From Psychrobacter lutiphocae DSM 21542 (lineage in GTDB: Bacteria; Pseudomonadota; Gammaproteobacteria; Pseudomonadales; Moraxellaceae): a stretch of DNA of 64,000 nucleotides. The notes under the pieces were generated by a model. It saw nothing but the letters and a program-made list of their open reading frames with translations, ran no database searches and was not told where the DNA came from. Below, piece after piece: positions 8,091 to 18,014 of the stretch (position 1 is its first letter; the number at the start of each line of letters is the position of its first letter). The stretch is from assembly GCF_000382145.1 (NCBI RefSeq), contig NZ_KB907624.1, positions 1,752 to 65,751 on the forward strand, in the 5' to 3' direction. The position numbers were made by a program, and so were the translations under genes.

Positions 8091-8987
8091 TTAGTTGGCT
8101 GGCAAATCCCAGATATAGTATTTACCAGATTCAATAATTGCAATTTGTTTGGCAATAGTAGCATCGCCAGGATGTTTTTGCTGTAAGCGCTTTAAACGCT
8201 CTAATGCGGCAGGGCGGTTGTCGCTTAACAAGTCTGCTTGGGCAATACTTTGCTCTGCTTCTTTATAGCTTTGTTCGGCTGCTTTTAGCAAATACTTTCT
8301 ACCTTCTTTAAAGCCGCCGCCTTCAGATAGCATCATGCCATAGATAAAGTTGGCTTCAGCACTGTTTGGCTGTCTGTCGATGGCTTTGGCGATAAAGGTA
8401 CTGCCACGTACCGCATAATCTGAGCCTAAGTCTAGGTTGCGACCCATGCCGTTGAGCTTAGCTGCACGCAATAATACTTCATAAGAGGCGTCTGGGTTTT
8501 CTGCAAATGGACGCAGCCACTCTTCTAGCTCTTTTAGTTTTTCTTTGGCGTAGTAGCGCTCAGATGGTGATTTAAAGTTTGGTGGATAGTGGCGTGCATT
8601 GGGGCTAATAGAGTCAATAAAATCATCAAGTAAGCTAACGTCAAGTTGATCTAATGGGTTGTTTTGCATCTTTGGAATGATAACAGTTGCAATATAGCTA
8701 TTGTTGGCAACACTGACCATTGGGGTTGGAATGCCAGTTAAGCGGTTGGTGCTGATATCTGTGGCTTGATATAAGGGATCATTGGCTAGTTCATTTGGCT
8801 TGTATCTATCTTTATGGTCACCAGTTGAGACAGCGATAGCAGCTTGTGTTTGTTGCTCTGATGGGACGGCAACTGTACTAGTTGCTGTGCCAGTTGCACC
8901 TGGGATAGACAAGGTTTCACACCCTGTGGCAGCAAGTGCTAATAAAGTGGCACTTGAAAGAAGTTTAATAGAGACTTGCTTATTCAT
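8091..8987 (-). CDS. TPR/Sel1-like repeat lipoprotein
   Basis: A 298-residue predicted lipoprotein of unknown role. The signal peptide MNKQVSIKLLSSATLLALAA leads to a lipobox ATGC (Cys about residue 23). The C-terminal half has helical repeat character (ASYEVLLRAAKLNGMG; SAEANFIYGMMLSEGGG; AALERLKRLQQKHPGDA), typical of tetratricopeptide-like protein-interaction modules. An AAGGA ribosome site precedes the ATG. Its own terminator is at 7938-7968, so it is probably monocistronic. Confidence 0.75.
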   Translation of the reverse strand: MNKQVSIKLLSSATLLALAATGCETLSIPGATGTATSTVAVPSEQQTQAAIAVSTGDHKDRYKPNELANDPLYQATDISTNRLTGIPTPMVSVANNSYIATVIIPKMQNNPLDQLDVSLLDDFIDSISPNARHYPPNFKSPSERYYAKEKLKELEEWLRPFAENPDASYEVLLRAAKLNGMGRNLDLGSDYAVRGSTFIAKAIDRQPNSAEANFIYGMMLSEGGGFKEGRKYLLKAAEQSYKEAEQSIAQADLLSDNRPAALERLKRLQQKHPGDATIAKQIAIIESGKYYIWDLPAN

Positions 8988-9317
8988 AATAAGTTCCTTG
9001 TTATAACCTCATAGCACAACACAAATAGTCAAATAGGATTGACTTATATTATAGAAATGGCTACGAGTGTTATGAGTGGTTTAAAACTGTGATTTGTTAT
9101 TGTGTTATTGGATAAAAAATTTCAGCCCATAAGATAACAATTTTATAATCAGGATAAAAGAGGCAGGTTGTAAATGGTCATCGTCTTGACAGGCTATGAT
9201 TAGCCACTATGAGCATTTTACTGATATCTTTTAGCACATCAATCTTCAGAGTAGCAATTAGGTTGGAGACATATAGGATAAAGATATGCCTAAAGACAAG
9301 CTCTGATTATGACTAAA
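8988..9317. other. Intergenic, nothing recognised
   Basis: About 330 bp without a gene, repeat copy or clear terminator. It should hold the promoter of the lipoprotein gene to its left (minus strand) and the 3' end of the coq7 transcript. Confidence 0.4.
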
Positions 9318-9959
9318 CTAAAAATGATAAGCCACAGCTTTCATCTGATTGGCCATCCAGCGCATACTTAGCCTAACTGGAGTGGATAGCGCTTTGCCAC
9401 CATAGTCTAAGGCGGCTTGGCGATGCTCAAGTTCTTCGATATTCATTTGTGCCAAAATTTCTTTGCTACGGTTGTCTTGTTCAGGCAGTTGGGCGATATG
9501 ATCCTCTAAATGCTCACTGACCTGTGCTTCTGTCTCAGCGACAAAACCTAAGCTAAACTCATCTGAGATCAAGCCAGCAATAGCACCTAACCCAAATGAC
9601 AGGCCATACCATACAGGAGTGAATACGCTTGGATGACTGCCTAGCTCATCAAGACGAGTTTCGCACCAGACCAGATGATCTATTTCTTCATCGGCTGAAT
9701 GCTGCATGGCATGTTTAACATGTGGATTTTTGGCAGTTAACGCTTGACCATGATACAAACCCTGCGCACATACTTCACCTGTGTGGTTAATTCGCATCAA
9801 GCCAGCAACATGGCGTGACTCATTGATAGACAATTGAGGCAAGCTCTCTGAGCTGACTGGCAATGGGCGTGTGCTAGGGTTAGAGTGTGGTATGATGGCA
9901 CGTAAGCTGCTATCAAATCCGACAATTGCTTTATCAATTAAGGTTAGTTTTGTTGCCAT
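9318..9959 (-). CDS. coq7: 3-demethoxyubiquinol 3-hydroxylase
   Basis: A di-iron carboxylate enzyme that performs the late ring hydroxylation of ubiquinone synthesis at the inner membrane. The ferritin-like fold shows its metal-binding glutamates and histidines in INHTGEVCAQGLYHGQ, SADEEIDHLVWCE, AETEAQVSEHLEDH and NIEELEHRQAAL. The length of 213 residues is normal for the bacterial Coq7 used instead of UbiF. The ATG follows an AGGG ribosome site. Confidence 0.95.
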   Translation of the reverse strand: MATKLTLIDKAIVGFDSSLRAIIPHSNPSTRPLPVSSESLPQLSINESRHVAGLMRINHTGEVCAQGLYHGQALTAKNPHVKHAMQHSADEEIDHLVWCETRLDELGSHPSVFTPVWYGLSFGLGAIAGLISDEFSLGFVAETEAQVSEHLEDHIAQLPEQDNRSKEILAQMNIEELEHRQAALDYGGKALSTPVRLSMRWMANQMKAVAYHF

Positions 9960-10047
9960 AATACACGCCCTTTAAGTTACTGATTGGCTGATTTTTATGT
10001 AGGAGGTCTTAATTATATCAACAGTTAAAATTAAGGTGTCAACCCTG

Positions 10048-11382
10048 TTATTTTAGCTCAACAGTTGCGCCTTTTTCTATGTTAGCGTATAGCTCAAGTA
10101 CGTCCCAGTTGGTTAAGCGTACACAGCCAGCAGAGGCTTGACGACTAATGCCTTCTGGTACAGGTGAGCCATGAATACCATAGGAGGGTTTAGATAAACC
10201 CATCCATACCACGCCGACAGGGTTGTTTGGTCCTGGTGGCAGCATAAAGACTTGTTTTTTATCTGTACCTTTATTGACGGTTGAGCGATACCAAGGCATT
10301 TTAACTTTATTAACAATTTTAAAGGTGCCTGTGGGTGATGGGGTGGCGGTGCTGCCCACTGTGGTTGGATAGGTGGCAACCAGTTTGTCACCGGCATAGG
10401 CATATAAGGTTTTGTCTGCTTTGTTGGCCACCACTCGGTTTACTTTGGCTTTTAGTGGCTCACCAACATTGATGACCGTAATGGTTTCACCTTCAACGAA
10501 GCGTTTGCCTTTATTGAGCTTATTTAGATAGCGGATGTCCATATGAAAGCGTTCACCAAACATCTCTTGGATACTTTGGTAATATAAGCCTTTTACTTTT
10601 GATTTGGCTTCAGATCCAGATGGTGTTGGTGCAAAAGTGGTTTTGACATCGTCTTTGGTAATGGTGTATTCAACCAATACAGGCTGTTTGGGGTCGATAT
10701 TTTTGGTCAGCTCTGTCCAAGTAGCACTGTCCATTTTGCCAGTGGCTGGTAAGCCACGCATGGTTTGGAAGTTGGCCAGTGCTTTGATGCTATTCATACC
10801 CCAGCCACCGTCAATCGGACCTGGTGAGGCGTGATTCCAATCTAGCAGGGCTTGCATTTTGACAGTCATAGCAGTATTTTTGCGCATATTTGGGGACCAA
10901 ACAGCGCTGTTAACTGCTCTAGCATAGCTTGATAGATTGGTGGTGGTATATATTTTACCATTTTTATTTTCTATGCTTTTGATAGAGCCTTCATCTATAT
11001 CTAAAGCTGTACCTGCAACGGCTTGACCCGCATCTTCTTCTGTATTGTTTTGAGTTGCTATCTCTTGATCAACTTGTTTATCAACTGCGGTACTGTCAGC
11101 CGTTATTTTGTCAGTATCAAGGTTGTCAGTGCTTGCTTGTTGAGGGTTGGTTTGTTGTTGTCTGGCTTGAGTATCGGCAGTAGCTTCGGTTTCATCAATG
11201 AGCTGTTGTAGCCTATCAACAGCTCCTGTGTCATTGTTGAGAGACGCAGGATCTTCATTGCTTGTCGTGCTGCTTTGTTGTGCCAGTGCAGGACTGCTAA
11301 AAGCAAGTAAGCCACTGGCTACGCCTGTTACTAGAAGTCTGGTAAGATAGTTTGGGGTAGAGTTTTTTAAAATCATAGTCAT
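10048..11382 (-). CDS. L,D-transpeptidase with peptidoglycan-binding domain
   Basis: A periplasmic enzyme predicted to form 3-3 peptidoglycan cross-links or attach proteins to the wall. The ATG at 11382 is preferred to an upstream ATG at 11439, because it puts a signal peptide (ending SSPALAQ) at the true N-terminus. A Gln/Thr/Asp-rich linker follows, then a PG_binding_1-like segment (MQALLDWNHASPGPIDGGWG) and a C-terminal YkuD catalytic domain. That domain carries the HGSPVPEGISRQASAGCVR signature holding the catalytic His and Cys. Divergent from prmB. Confidence 0.9.
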   Translation of the reverse strand: MTMILKNSTPNYLTRLLVTGVASGLLAFSSPALAQQSSTTSNEDPASLNNDTGAVDRLQQLIDETEATADTQARQQQTNPQQASTDNLDTDKITADSTAVDKQVDQEIATQNNTEEDAGQAVAGTALDIDEGSIKSIENKNGKIYTTTNLSSYARAVNSAVWSPNMRKNTAMTVKMQALLDWNHASPGPIDGGWGMNSIKALANFQTMRGLPATGKMDSATWTELTKNIDPKQPVLVEYTITKDDVKTTFAPTPSGSEAKSKVKGLYYQSIQEMFGERFHMDIRYLNKLNKGKRFVEGETITVINVGEPLKAKVNRVVANKADKTLYAYAGDKLVATYPTTVGSTATPSPTGTFKIVNKVKMPWYRSTVNKGTDKKQVFMLPPGPNNPVGVVWMGLSKPSYGIHGSPVPEGISRQASAGCVRLTNWDVLELYANIEKGATVELK

Positions 11383-11439
11383 ATCAGGTTCACTATTATA
11401 AAGTCCTGCTATTATGCGATGAATTTGGCTAACAGGCAA

Positions 11440-11663
11440 ATATTTGCCACAAAATCAAAAATAAGTGTAACATTTGTGCCATTTATCGCAGCTAAAAGTG
11501 CAAATAAGTATAAGATAATATAAGTTAAGTATAAGACAATATAAGTAAGGGTAAGTTCGTAAGATATAAAGTGGTTGCTGTATATAAAAGTGGTTAAAAT
11601 GTACTTTAAAACCAATTATCTAATAAAACAACTAACGAATAAATCAAATAACAGGCTAATACT
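11440..11663. promoter_or_regulatory. Divergent promoter region, transpeptidase / prmB
   Basis: AT-rich 224-bp interval between divergently transcribed genes. It contains a run of near-repeats of AAGTATAAGA/ATATAAGT between about 11500 and 11560. Both promoters must lie here, but no pair of boxes is clearly best. Confidence 0.35.
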
Positions 11664-11735
11664 ATGTCAATAAATACTAATACTATGTCAACAAATACTA
11701 TGTCAATAAATACTAATACTATGTCAACAAATGAT
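11664..11735 (+). repeat. 36-bp in-frame tandem duplication at the prmB start
   Basis: Two nearly perfect 36-bp units, themselves made of ATGTCAATAAATACTAATACT-like and ATGTCAACAAAT blocks. Because 36 is a multiple of three, gain or loss of units changes the N-terminal length without a frameshift, and adds or removes start codons. Confidence 0.9.
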
Positions 11736-12911
11736 ACAGAATCAAGGTCAACAAACAATATAGATGATCAATCAACTTTATCAACCAATATAGATCCACA
11801 AGCGCTATTGGCACAAATCCAAGGCAGTAGTGCGACAGTAGATGATGTCATCAGCTTACAGCAAGATGGTCAGTTTGATGCTTTGATTGCCGATTGTGAT
11901 GAAGCGCTTAGCTCATTATTGACCATACGTGATTTTATTCGCTTTAGTGTTACACAGCTACGTAACTATGATGTGGTGGTGGCACAAGGCACTAATGATG
12001 TATTTGCTGAAGCAGCCGCCATAGTATTGCATAGCTTATCGCTAGATTGGTCGGCTGAAGAGCAGATTTTGGATTGTCGATTAACCCCATCTGAAAAAGG
12101 CGAGGTGCTGTCTTTATTACAGTCACGCATTATTTATCGTAAGCCATTAAGCTATTTGGTGAATTTGGCTTATTTTTGTGATCTGCCTTTTTATGTCGAT
12201 GAGCGGGTGCTTATTCCAAGATCTCCGATTGCAGAGCTGATTCGCCAGCAGTTTTATCCTTATTTTGAAACCAATGAAGCAGCACAGCCATTAGCGCCAG
12301 AGTCAACTACCGATATTCCGCTATTTTATTTGCATGGTTTAGAAGATAAGCAGTTATATCAGCCTGAGCGGATATTGGATTTATGCACAGGTTCTGGTTG
12401 TATTGCTATTGCGCTTGCTAGTCGCTTTAAAGATGCCTTGGTCGATGCCGCAGATATTGATAGAGAAGCGTTGGAGGTAGCTGCGGTAAATGTCGAGCAC
12501 CATGGTATGGAGCACCAGCTAAATCTCATAGAGTCTGATTTGTTTAGTAAAATTCCAGCAGAAAATCAATATGAACTGATCGTCACTAACCCGCCTTATG
12601 TTGATGCTGCAGCTATGGCAGAATTACCACCTGAGTTTATCCATGAGCCAGAGCATGCGCTGGCAGCAGGACAGGATGGGTTGGATTTGGTACACAGAAT
12701 ATTGTATGAAGCTCCTGATTATTTAACTACTGAAGGTTTGTTGGTTTGTGAGGTTGGGGATAGCGAATGGGCATTGCGTCAAGCCTATCCTGAGATTCAA
12801 TTTGACTGGCTAAGTTTTGTGCATGGTGGTCATGGGGTATTTGCAATAGATCGTGGGGCTTTGATGAATTATCGCGAATTGTTTGCTGAGCAAGTTGCTC
12901 AGTTACGCTAA
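11664..12911 (+). CDS. prmB: Ribosomal protein L3 glutamine methyltransferase
   Basis: Methylates a glutamine of ribosomal protein L3 using S-adenosylmethionine. The Rossmann methyltransferase signature ILDLCTGSGCIAIALA is followed by the N5-glutamine methyltransferase motif NPPY (residues 309-312). FYVDERVLIPRSPIAELI favours PrmB over PrmC. At 415 residues it exceeds the usual ~310 through an N-terminal extension. Its first 24 residues come from a 36-bp tandem duplication (11664-11699 and 11700-11732), giving in-frame ATGs at 11664, 11685, 11700 and 11721. The first is best placed after the ACAGG ribosome site at 11650-11654, but initiation at the others is possible. Confidence 0.92.
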   Translation: MSINTNTMSTNTMSINTNTMSTNDTESRSTNNIDDQSTLSTNIDPQALLAQIQGSSATVDDVISLQQDGQFDALIADCDEALSSLLTIRDFIRFSVTQLRNYDVVVAQGTNDVFAEAAAIVLHSLSLDWSAEEQILDCRLTPSEKGEVLSLLQSRIIYRKPLSYLVNLAYFCDLPFYVDERVLIPRSPIAELIRQQFYPYFETNEAAQPLAPESTTDIPLFYLHGLEDKQLYQPERILDLCTGSGCIAIALASRFKDALVDAADIDREALEVAAVNVEHHGMEHQLNLIESDLFSKIPAENQYELIVTNPPYVDAAAMAELPPEFIHEPEHALAAGQDGLDLVHRILYEAPDYLTTEGLLVCEVGDSEWALRQAYPEIQFDWLSFVHGGHGVFAIDRGALMNYRELFAEQVAQLR

Positions 12912-13079
12912 TTGTAAGGGTGAATGAGATCTGTTAAACATTGATGATGCAAATTTACATACTGTATGTATGACAACTTGCATGTATTACGATGTGTATG
13001 TATTACAATATGTATGTATTGCAACGTTCAATAGACCCTAGTCAAAAAAAATTAATCACATAAAAATAGAGCATAAGAT
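12912..13079. other. Spacer between prmB and aroC with ATGTAT repeats
   Basis: 168 bp containing loosely repeated TGTATGTATTACAA-like units at about 12960-13025. No terminator is seen, so aroC may be read from prmB or from a promoter here. Confidence 0.4.
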
Positions 13080-14195
13080 ATGGCAGGAAATAGTATCGGG
13101 CAGGCATTTACCCTTACCACTTGTGGTGAGTCACATGGCCCAGGATTGTTAGCAATTGTGGATGGCGTACCACCTGGACTTGAGCTGACAGCGGCTGATT
13201 TGCAATTGGACTTGGACAGACGTAAGCCTGGGACTTCAAAGTTTGCCACCCAACGCCGTGAGCCGGATGAGGTGGAGATAATCTCTGGTGTCTTTGAAGG
13301 TAAAACTACAGGCACTTCAATAGGTCTTTTAATTCGAAATACCAATCAAAAATCAAAAGATTATAGCGATATTAAAGACACCTTTCGTCCAGGTCATGCT
13401 GATTATACTTATAGTATGAAGTATGGGTTTCGTGACTATCGTGGTGGTGGTCGTTCTTCAGCACGCGAAACAGCCATGCGGGTGGCAGCGGGTGCTATTG
13501 CTAAAAAGTATTTACAACAGCAGCTAGGTATCAGCATTCATGGTCATGTGGTGCAAATTGGTAATGAGTTTGCCAAGGCGCAAGACAGCAGTCAGATTGA
13601 TTGGCAGTTTGTGAACAGTAACCCATTTTTTTGTGCCGATGCCGATGCCATTCCACGCTTTGAGGACTTAATTACCAGACTTCGCAAAGAGGGCAGTAGC
13701 TGTGGTGCTAAGCTTGAAGTAATTGCCTCTGGTGTACCAGTGGGTTTGGGTGAGCCTGTCTTTGATCGGTTAGATGCCGATATTGCCCACGCTATGATGA
13801 GTATTAATGCGGTTAAAGGTGTAGAAATCGGTGATGGTATGCAAGTTGCTGGACAGTTCGGTCATGTTGCCAGAGATGAGCTTACCCCTCAAGGGTTTAG
13901 CGCCAATCACTCAGGCGGTATTTTAGGCGGTATTTCTTCTGGTCAAGATATTCAAGTAAGCATTGCACTAAAGCCAACCTCAAGTATTACCACTGCTGGC
14001 AATAGTATTGATAATCAAGGTAATCCAGTACAGATGCTGACCAAGGGGCGTCATGATCCTTGCGTTGGAGTACGTGCTACACCGATTGCTGAGGCGATGT
14101 TGGCGATTGTACTGATGGATCATTATTTGCGTCATCGTGGTCAAAATGCAGATGTCATCCAACCACTTGCGCCGATTGCCCCCGTTAAAAGCTGA
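13080..14195 (+). CDS. aroC: Chorismate synthase
   Basis: Converts 5-enolpyruvylshikimate 3-phosphate to chorismate with reduced FMN, the last common step of aromatic synthesis. Diagnostic segments are CGESHGPGL near residue 15, [25 protein letters not shown] and [17 protein letters not shown] near the C-terminus. The 371-residue length is typical of the bifunctional-size bacterial enzyme without a fused flavin reductase. Confidence 0.97.
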   Translation: MAGNSIGQAFTLTTCGESHGPGLLAIVDGVPPGLELTAADLQLDLDRRKPGTSKFATQRREPDEVEIISGVFEGKTTGTSIGLLIRNTNQKSKDYSDIKDTFRPGHADYTYSMKYGFRDYRGGGRSSARETAMRVAAGAIAKKYLQQQLGISIHGHVVQIGNEFAKAQDSSQIDWQFVNSNPFFCADADAIPRFEDLITRLRKEGSSCGAKLEVIASGVPVGLGEPVFDRLDADIAHAMMSINAVKGVEIGDGMQVAGQFGHVARDELTPQGFSANHSGGILGGISSGQDIQVSIALKPTSSITTAGNSIDNQGNPVQMLTKGRHDPCVGVRATPIAEAMLAIVLMDHYLRHRGQNADVIQPLAPIAPVKS

Positions 14196-14300
14196 GATTG
14201 TAGCAAGCCGTCTAACAAGATAACAATTAAAAATAGGATAGCCGTTAGTATAGAATAGTCATTTTTAAATAGAATAACCATTCAAACAGGATAAGAAGGG

Positions 14301-14933
14301 ATGAAGCAGCAGGCAACCGATTTAATAAATCATAGCAGTAGCTCCATGGCAGTCACTGATGAACAAGTGATCAATTGGATAAAATCTCGGCGCAGTATTG
14401 GCAACTTAACCATTCCAGCACCCAAGCCAGCGCAATTACAAGCAGCCATTGAGTGTGCCATGAGCGCACCAGATCACAAGAAGCTAACTCCTTGGCGCTT
14501 TAGTGTGGTGCAAGGACAAGCGCGTCACGCTATGGGCCGAGCCCTGTTAGAAGCTGCTCAAGCCAAAGCTGAGCGTGATGGGGAGGTGCTTGATGAGCGC
14601 ACACAAGACAAGACTCTAAAGATGCCACTACGCGCACCGATGATTATTACCGTTACCACACGTATGCGCTATCATGAAAAAGTGCCACCATTTGAGCAGT
14701 TGTTAAGTGCAGGGGCGGCCGTTCAGAATTTGATTTTGGCGTTACAAGCTCAAGGTTATAGTAGTGTTTGGCGTACAGGGCCTTTGGCCAATGAGCCAGC
14801 AGTAAAGCGCTATTTTAATGTGAGCGCAGAAGATTATATTTGTGCTTTTGTTTATGTCGGCAGCAGCCACTGTGCGATGCCGACACGTAACGAGATAGAT
14901 ATTAGTGATTATGTGAGCTATTTAAGTGAGTAG
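14301..14933 (+). CDS. Nitroreductase family protein (YdjA-like)
   Basis: A probable FMN-dependent oxidoreductase of the small YdjA subgroup. SRRSIGNLTIPAP and APDHKKLTPWRF contribute FMN binding in this family, and AGAAVQNLILALQAQGYSSVWRTG is the characteristic C-terminal flavin segment. A strong AAGGG ribosome site precedes the ATG. Physiological substrate unknown. It lies in the same direction as aroC and gpsA, with spacings of 105 and 157 bp. Confidence 0.85.
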   Translation: MKQQATDLINHSSSSMAVTDEQVINWIKSRRSIGNLTIPAPKPAQLQAAIECAMSAPDHKKLTPWRFSVVQGQARHAMGRALLEAAQAKAERDGEVLDERTQDKTLKMPLRAPMIITVTTRMRYHEKVPPFEQLLSAGAAVQNLILALQAQGYSSVWRTGPLANEPAVKRYFNVSAEDYICAFVYVGSSHCAMPTRNEIDISDYVSYLSE

Positions 14934-15090
14934 CAAGAATTAAGACAGATACACTCACAACAGGTTGATTGTTTATTACCTCAATTTAGGTTAACTTAAA
15001 GACAACCTTCGTAACAATTAATTATGCCAAACAGTTGCAACAAAGAATCACAACAATCAATGAATTTATAAAAAAGATGAGAAACAGTCA

Positions 15091-16374
15091 ATGAAAGACA
15101 AACAGTTTAAAAACAACAAGGATAAGGTTCAGGATAATGCTGCGCTTGATACCGATAATCAGACTTCTGAAGAAAAGCCAATATTCAATGCAGGTATCTT
15201 AGCTAGTTTGTTTGAAAAAGTAAGTAAAGGCAAACGTGCACCAGCTTTTGATCCTGTTGCAGTAGATGATGTGGTCAGTCATATGCATGAACCACAAGTG
15301 CCTCAAACCATGTATAACTTGCGTTTGGCATTTTTAGGCGGTGGTAGTTTTGGTACAGCCATGTCAAACCTAGCGGCTCGTAACGGATGTGATTCTACTT
15401 TATGGGTACGTAACAAACGCACTGTTAAATCACTACAAAGAACACGAGTAAATAAAAAATACCTACCTGATTATACCTTAGATGAACGATTAAAATATGA
15501 GTATGATTTAAAGGCGGCAGTATTAAATAAAGATATTATTTTTGTGGCTGTCCCCAGTTCTGCGTTTCGTGAAACCCTGCAAAAGATTCGCCCTTATTTA
15601 ACAGGACAAGCAGTCGTTTCTTTGACCAAAGGAATGGAAAAAGATACTTTTAGCTTGATGAGTGATATTATCAGAGAAGAGCTACCAGAGGTCAATTATG
15701 GTGTGATGTCAGGCCCTAACTTGGCAGTAGAAATCATGCAAAATATGCCATCAGCCTCAGTGATTGCCAGTGATTCCGAGCATTTACGTCATGCGGTACA
15801 ATCTGCTCTACATAGTGCCTTCTTTAGAATATTTGCCTCAGATGATGTCAAAGGTGTTGAGCTTGGCGGTGCCTTAAAAAACATCTATGCTATTGCGATG
15901 GGGATGGCCGCCTCTTATAACGTGGGTGAAAACACTAAGGCGATGTTGCTAACCCGTGCGCTGGCTGAGATGAGTCGTTTTGGTGCCGCATCTGGTGCCA
16001 ATCCGTTAACTTTTTTAGGCTTATCTGGTGTGGGTGACTTGTATGCCACTTGTAACTCGGAGCTCAGCCGTAACTACCGCATTGGTAATATGCTGGGTAA
16101 AGGCATTAGCTTAGAGGCGGCCATCAAAAAGTTAGGCCAGACCGCAGAAGGGGTAAACACCATTCAGCAAGTACACGAGAAGGCAACCCAGCAAGGTATT
16201 TATATGCCCATCACTCATGCGTTATATGCGGTTATTTTTGAGGATCAGGCAGCCTTGGGTGTGGCGCTAAATCTAATGGAGTCTGGTTTTAGGAGTGATG
16301 TGGAGTTCGTTATGCCGCATGAATATAGCAATGAAGCACTCAATGAACAGATTGCTGCGGCAACCCGTAAATAA
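15091..16374 (+). CDS. gpsA: Glycerol-3-phosphate dehydrogenase [NAD(P)+], N-terminally extended
   Basis: Reduces dihydroxyacetone phosphate to sn-glycerol 3-phosphate for phospholipid synthesis. The Rossmann start AFLGGGSFGTAMSNLA only begins near residue 80, where standard GpsA begins at residue 1. A polar, Lys/Asp/Gln-rich leader of about 75 residues precedes it. Later motifs are SGPNLAVEI, ELGGALKNIYAIAMG (catalytic Lys) and GLSGVGDLYATC. The first ATG has a GAG ribosome site at suitable distance, so the extension looks translated. Confidence 0.95.
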   Translation: MKDKQFKNNKDKVQDNAALDTDNQTSEEKPIFNAGILASLFEKVSKGKRAPAFDPVAVDDVVSHMHEPQVPQTMYNLRLAFLGGGSFGTAMSNLAARNGCDSTLWVRNKRTVKSLQRTRVNKKYLPDYTLDERLKYEYDLKAAVLNKDIIFVAVPSSAFRETLQKIRPYLTGQAVVSLTKGMEKDTFSLMSDIIREELPEVNYGVMSGPNLAVEIMQNMPSASVIASDSEHLRHAVQSALHSAFFRIFASDDVKGVELGGALKNIYAIAMGMAASYNVGENTKAMLLTRALAEMSRFGAASGANPLTFLGLSGVGDLYATCNSELSRNYRIGNMLGKGISLEAAIKKLGQTAEGVNTIQQVHEKATQQGIYMPITHALYAVIFEDQAALGVALNLMESGFRSDVEFVMPHEYSNEALNEQIAAATRK

Positions 16375-16401
16375 GTAGCGTATAACGACTTTATATAACT
16401 A

Positions 16402-16504
16402 ATACCTTTTCTGAAAAATAGCCTATGCTTGTCAAACTCGCTAACCTACTATTTGTAGTGTTTGCGCTCGTATTCCTCGATATCTTAATTTTCAGATTTG
16501 GTAT
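16402..16504. mobile_element. TIR element family B, copy 2
   Basis: 103 bp with terminal inverted repeats (ATACCTTTTCTGAAAA / TTTTCAGATTTGGTAT) and an internal CTCGATATCTTAATTTTCAG shared with the copies at 4815 and 49572. Uninterrupted, non-coding, between gpsA and sixA. Confidence 0.85.
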
Positions 16505-16552
16505 AACAACTCCATATGACCCCTAATCAATTTTAAACATAGAGGTAGGGCA

Positions 16553-17113
16553 ATGCAGCTTATCTTAATGCGTCATGGGCAGGCAGGTTATTATAATGCC
16601 GATAACACCCCAGTTAATAGTGATGCCGAAAGGCAACTGACGGCAGTGGGCAGACAACAAGCGCAACAAACAGCGGAAGCCATTTTTAAGCATTATCAGC
16701 CAGATTTGTATGTGGTTAGCCCTTATATTAGAGCCAAACAGACCCTAGAAGCATTTACTTTAAACCAGCCACAAGTGCCTCATGCTTCTAGCGTTGAGTT
16801 GGCACTAAGTGCTAATTTCACCCCTGTGATTGAGCTAGAAAGCATTACCCCTGATGCCAATCCGCTAAAAGCCTTGCACGCCTTGCTAAACTTAACCTTA
16901 GAGGCGAATGAGATATACAAAGCGCAGGATCTTAGTCCATTGCAGTGTGTGCTGGTAGTCTGCCATATGCCTATCGTGGCCAAAATGGCTGGATTGTTAA
17001 CCGCTCAGTCGGCAGAAGCCTATGGACTGGCAGAGGCTAGAGTATTTGAAACTGAGCTGATAGCTGCGGATATGGGCATCGAGATAGATCGTGTTGAGCC
17101 TATCGCGCGTTGA
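16553..17113 (+). CDS. sixA: Phosphohistidine phosphatase SixA
   Basis: A small histidine phosphatase of the phosphoglycerate mutase fold, known to dephosphorylate phosphohistidine on HPt or PTS proteins. The catalytic RHG is at residues 7-9 and the second His lies in VVCHMPIVAKM at about residue 142. The 186 residues are slightly longer than E. coli SixA. A GAGG ribosome site precedes the ATG. The membrane-protein gene follows after 43 bp and may be co-transcribed. Confidence 0.88.
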   Translation: MQLILMRHGQAGYYNADNTPVNSDAERQLTAVGRQQAQQTAEAIFKHYQPDLYVVSPYIRAKQTLEAFTLNQPQVPHASSVELALSANFTPVIELESITPDANPLKALHALLNLTLEANEIYKAQDLSPLQCVLVVCHMPIVAKMAGLLTAQSAEAYGLAEARVFETELIAADMGIEIDRVEPIAR

Positions 17114-17156
17114 GTCAACTGGCTGAGTGACTAATTGATAATAATGATGGATACCT

Positions 17157-17819
17157 ATGACCGCTAACAATGACAACAACAGCTATAAACAGCAAGACTC
17201 TCAATTGCAGCCTGAGCGCAATCCGCTTGAGCCACCAGATGCTTTTAAAGCAGTAGGTTCTATTAACTCAGCAACCACACACACCACTCGCTTCAAAGAT
17301 GCGGACTTGACCACTTCCGATCCATTCATGCTGATAAAAGAGCAAGAAGTAGAACGGCAGCGACTACATCAGTTGTCTATACTAAACCAGCAATCTGTAT
17401 CCGCATCTAACAAGCAACTGACGCTCAAGCAACAAGCCTCTTTAGTGCGTTATAACCATCTGAGCTATTTGCTATACGCTCTTAGTCTATTCTCAGCTGG
17501 CTTACTATGGATTGTGCCAATTGTTATGAATTATGCCCGCCGTGGTGAGGCAGAGCAAAGCTGGCTAGCGACGCACTTTGATTGGCAGATAAAAACTTTT
17601 TGGTATAGCCTGATTTTAGTCTATGGTGGCTTATTTGTTGCGCTGTTAGGCTTAGGTGGTTTAGGTATCGGCATTTTTGCTGACAGCAGTGGCGTGGCGA
17701 TTGGCTCAGTGCTGATGAGTGTGGTCGGTGGTGCAATGTTTTTATTTTCTTTTGTTTGGTATATTTATCGCATTGTTAAAGGTTGGATTGCGTTAACAGA
17801 TCATAGACCTGTCGCTTAA
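17157..17819 (+). CDS. DUF4870-like membrane protein
   Basis: A 220-residue protein with about 95 polar N-terminal residues rich in Gln, Asn and Ser, then three hydrophobic segments: YLLYALSLFSAGLLWIVPIV, SLILVYGGLFVALLGLGGLG and a third around VLMSVVGGAMFLFSFVWYIY. A short RIVKGWIAL tail ends it. This pattern resembles the Tic20/DUF4870 family of small membrane proteins of unknown function. Probably in an operon with sixA. Confidence 0.65.
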   Translation: MTANNDNNSYKQQDSQLQPERNPLEPPDAFKAVGSINSATTHTTRFKDADLTTSDPFMLIKEQEVERQRLHQLSILNQQSVSASNKQLTLKQQASLVRYNHLSYLLYALSLFSAGLLWIVPIVMNYARRGEAEQSWLATHFDWQIKTFWYSLILVYGGLFVALLGLGGLGIGIFADSSGVAIGSVLMSVVGGAMFLFSFVWYIYRIVKGWIALTDHRPVA

Positions 17820-18014
17820 TCTGTGTGAAGTACAGCTTTATTGCGACTTTTTAGGTTATTTTTTGTTATGACAAACCAATGAATTGCATCAGTTATGCTG
17901 TTATAATCGTCTGTGTTTTAGTATCGTCTTTGCGTGAGTAGCGCAAATAGCATGATTAACTTGATCTGAGCTGCTCCTTATAAATCACTTATCCATAACA
18001 GGTTACCCAACGTT

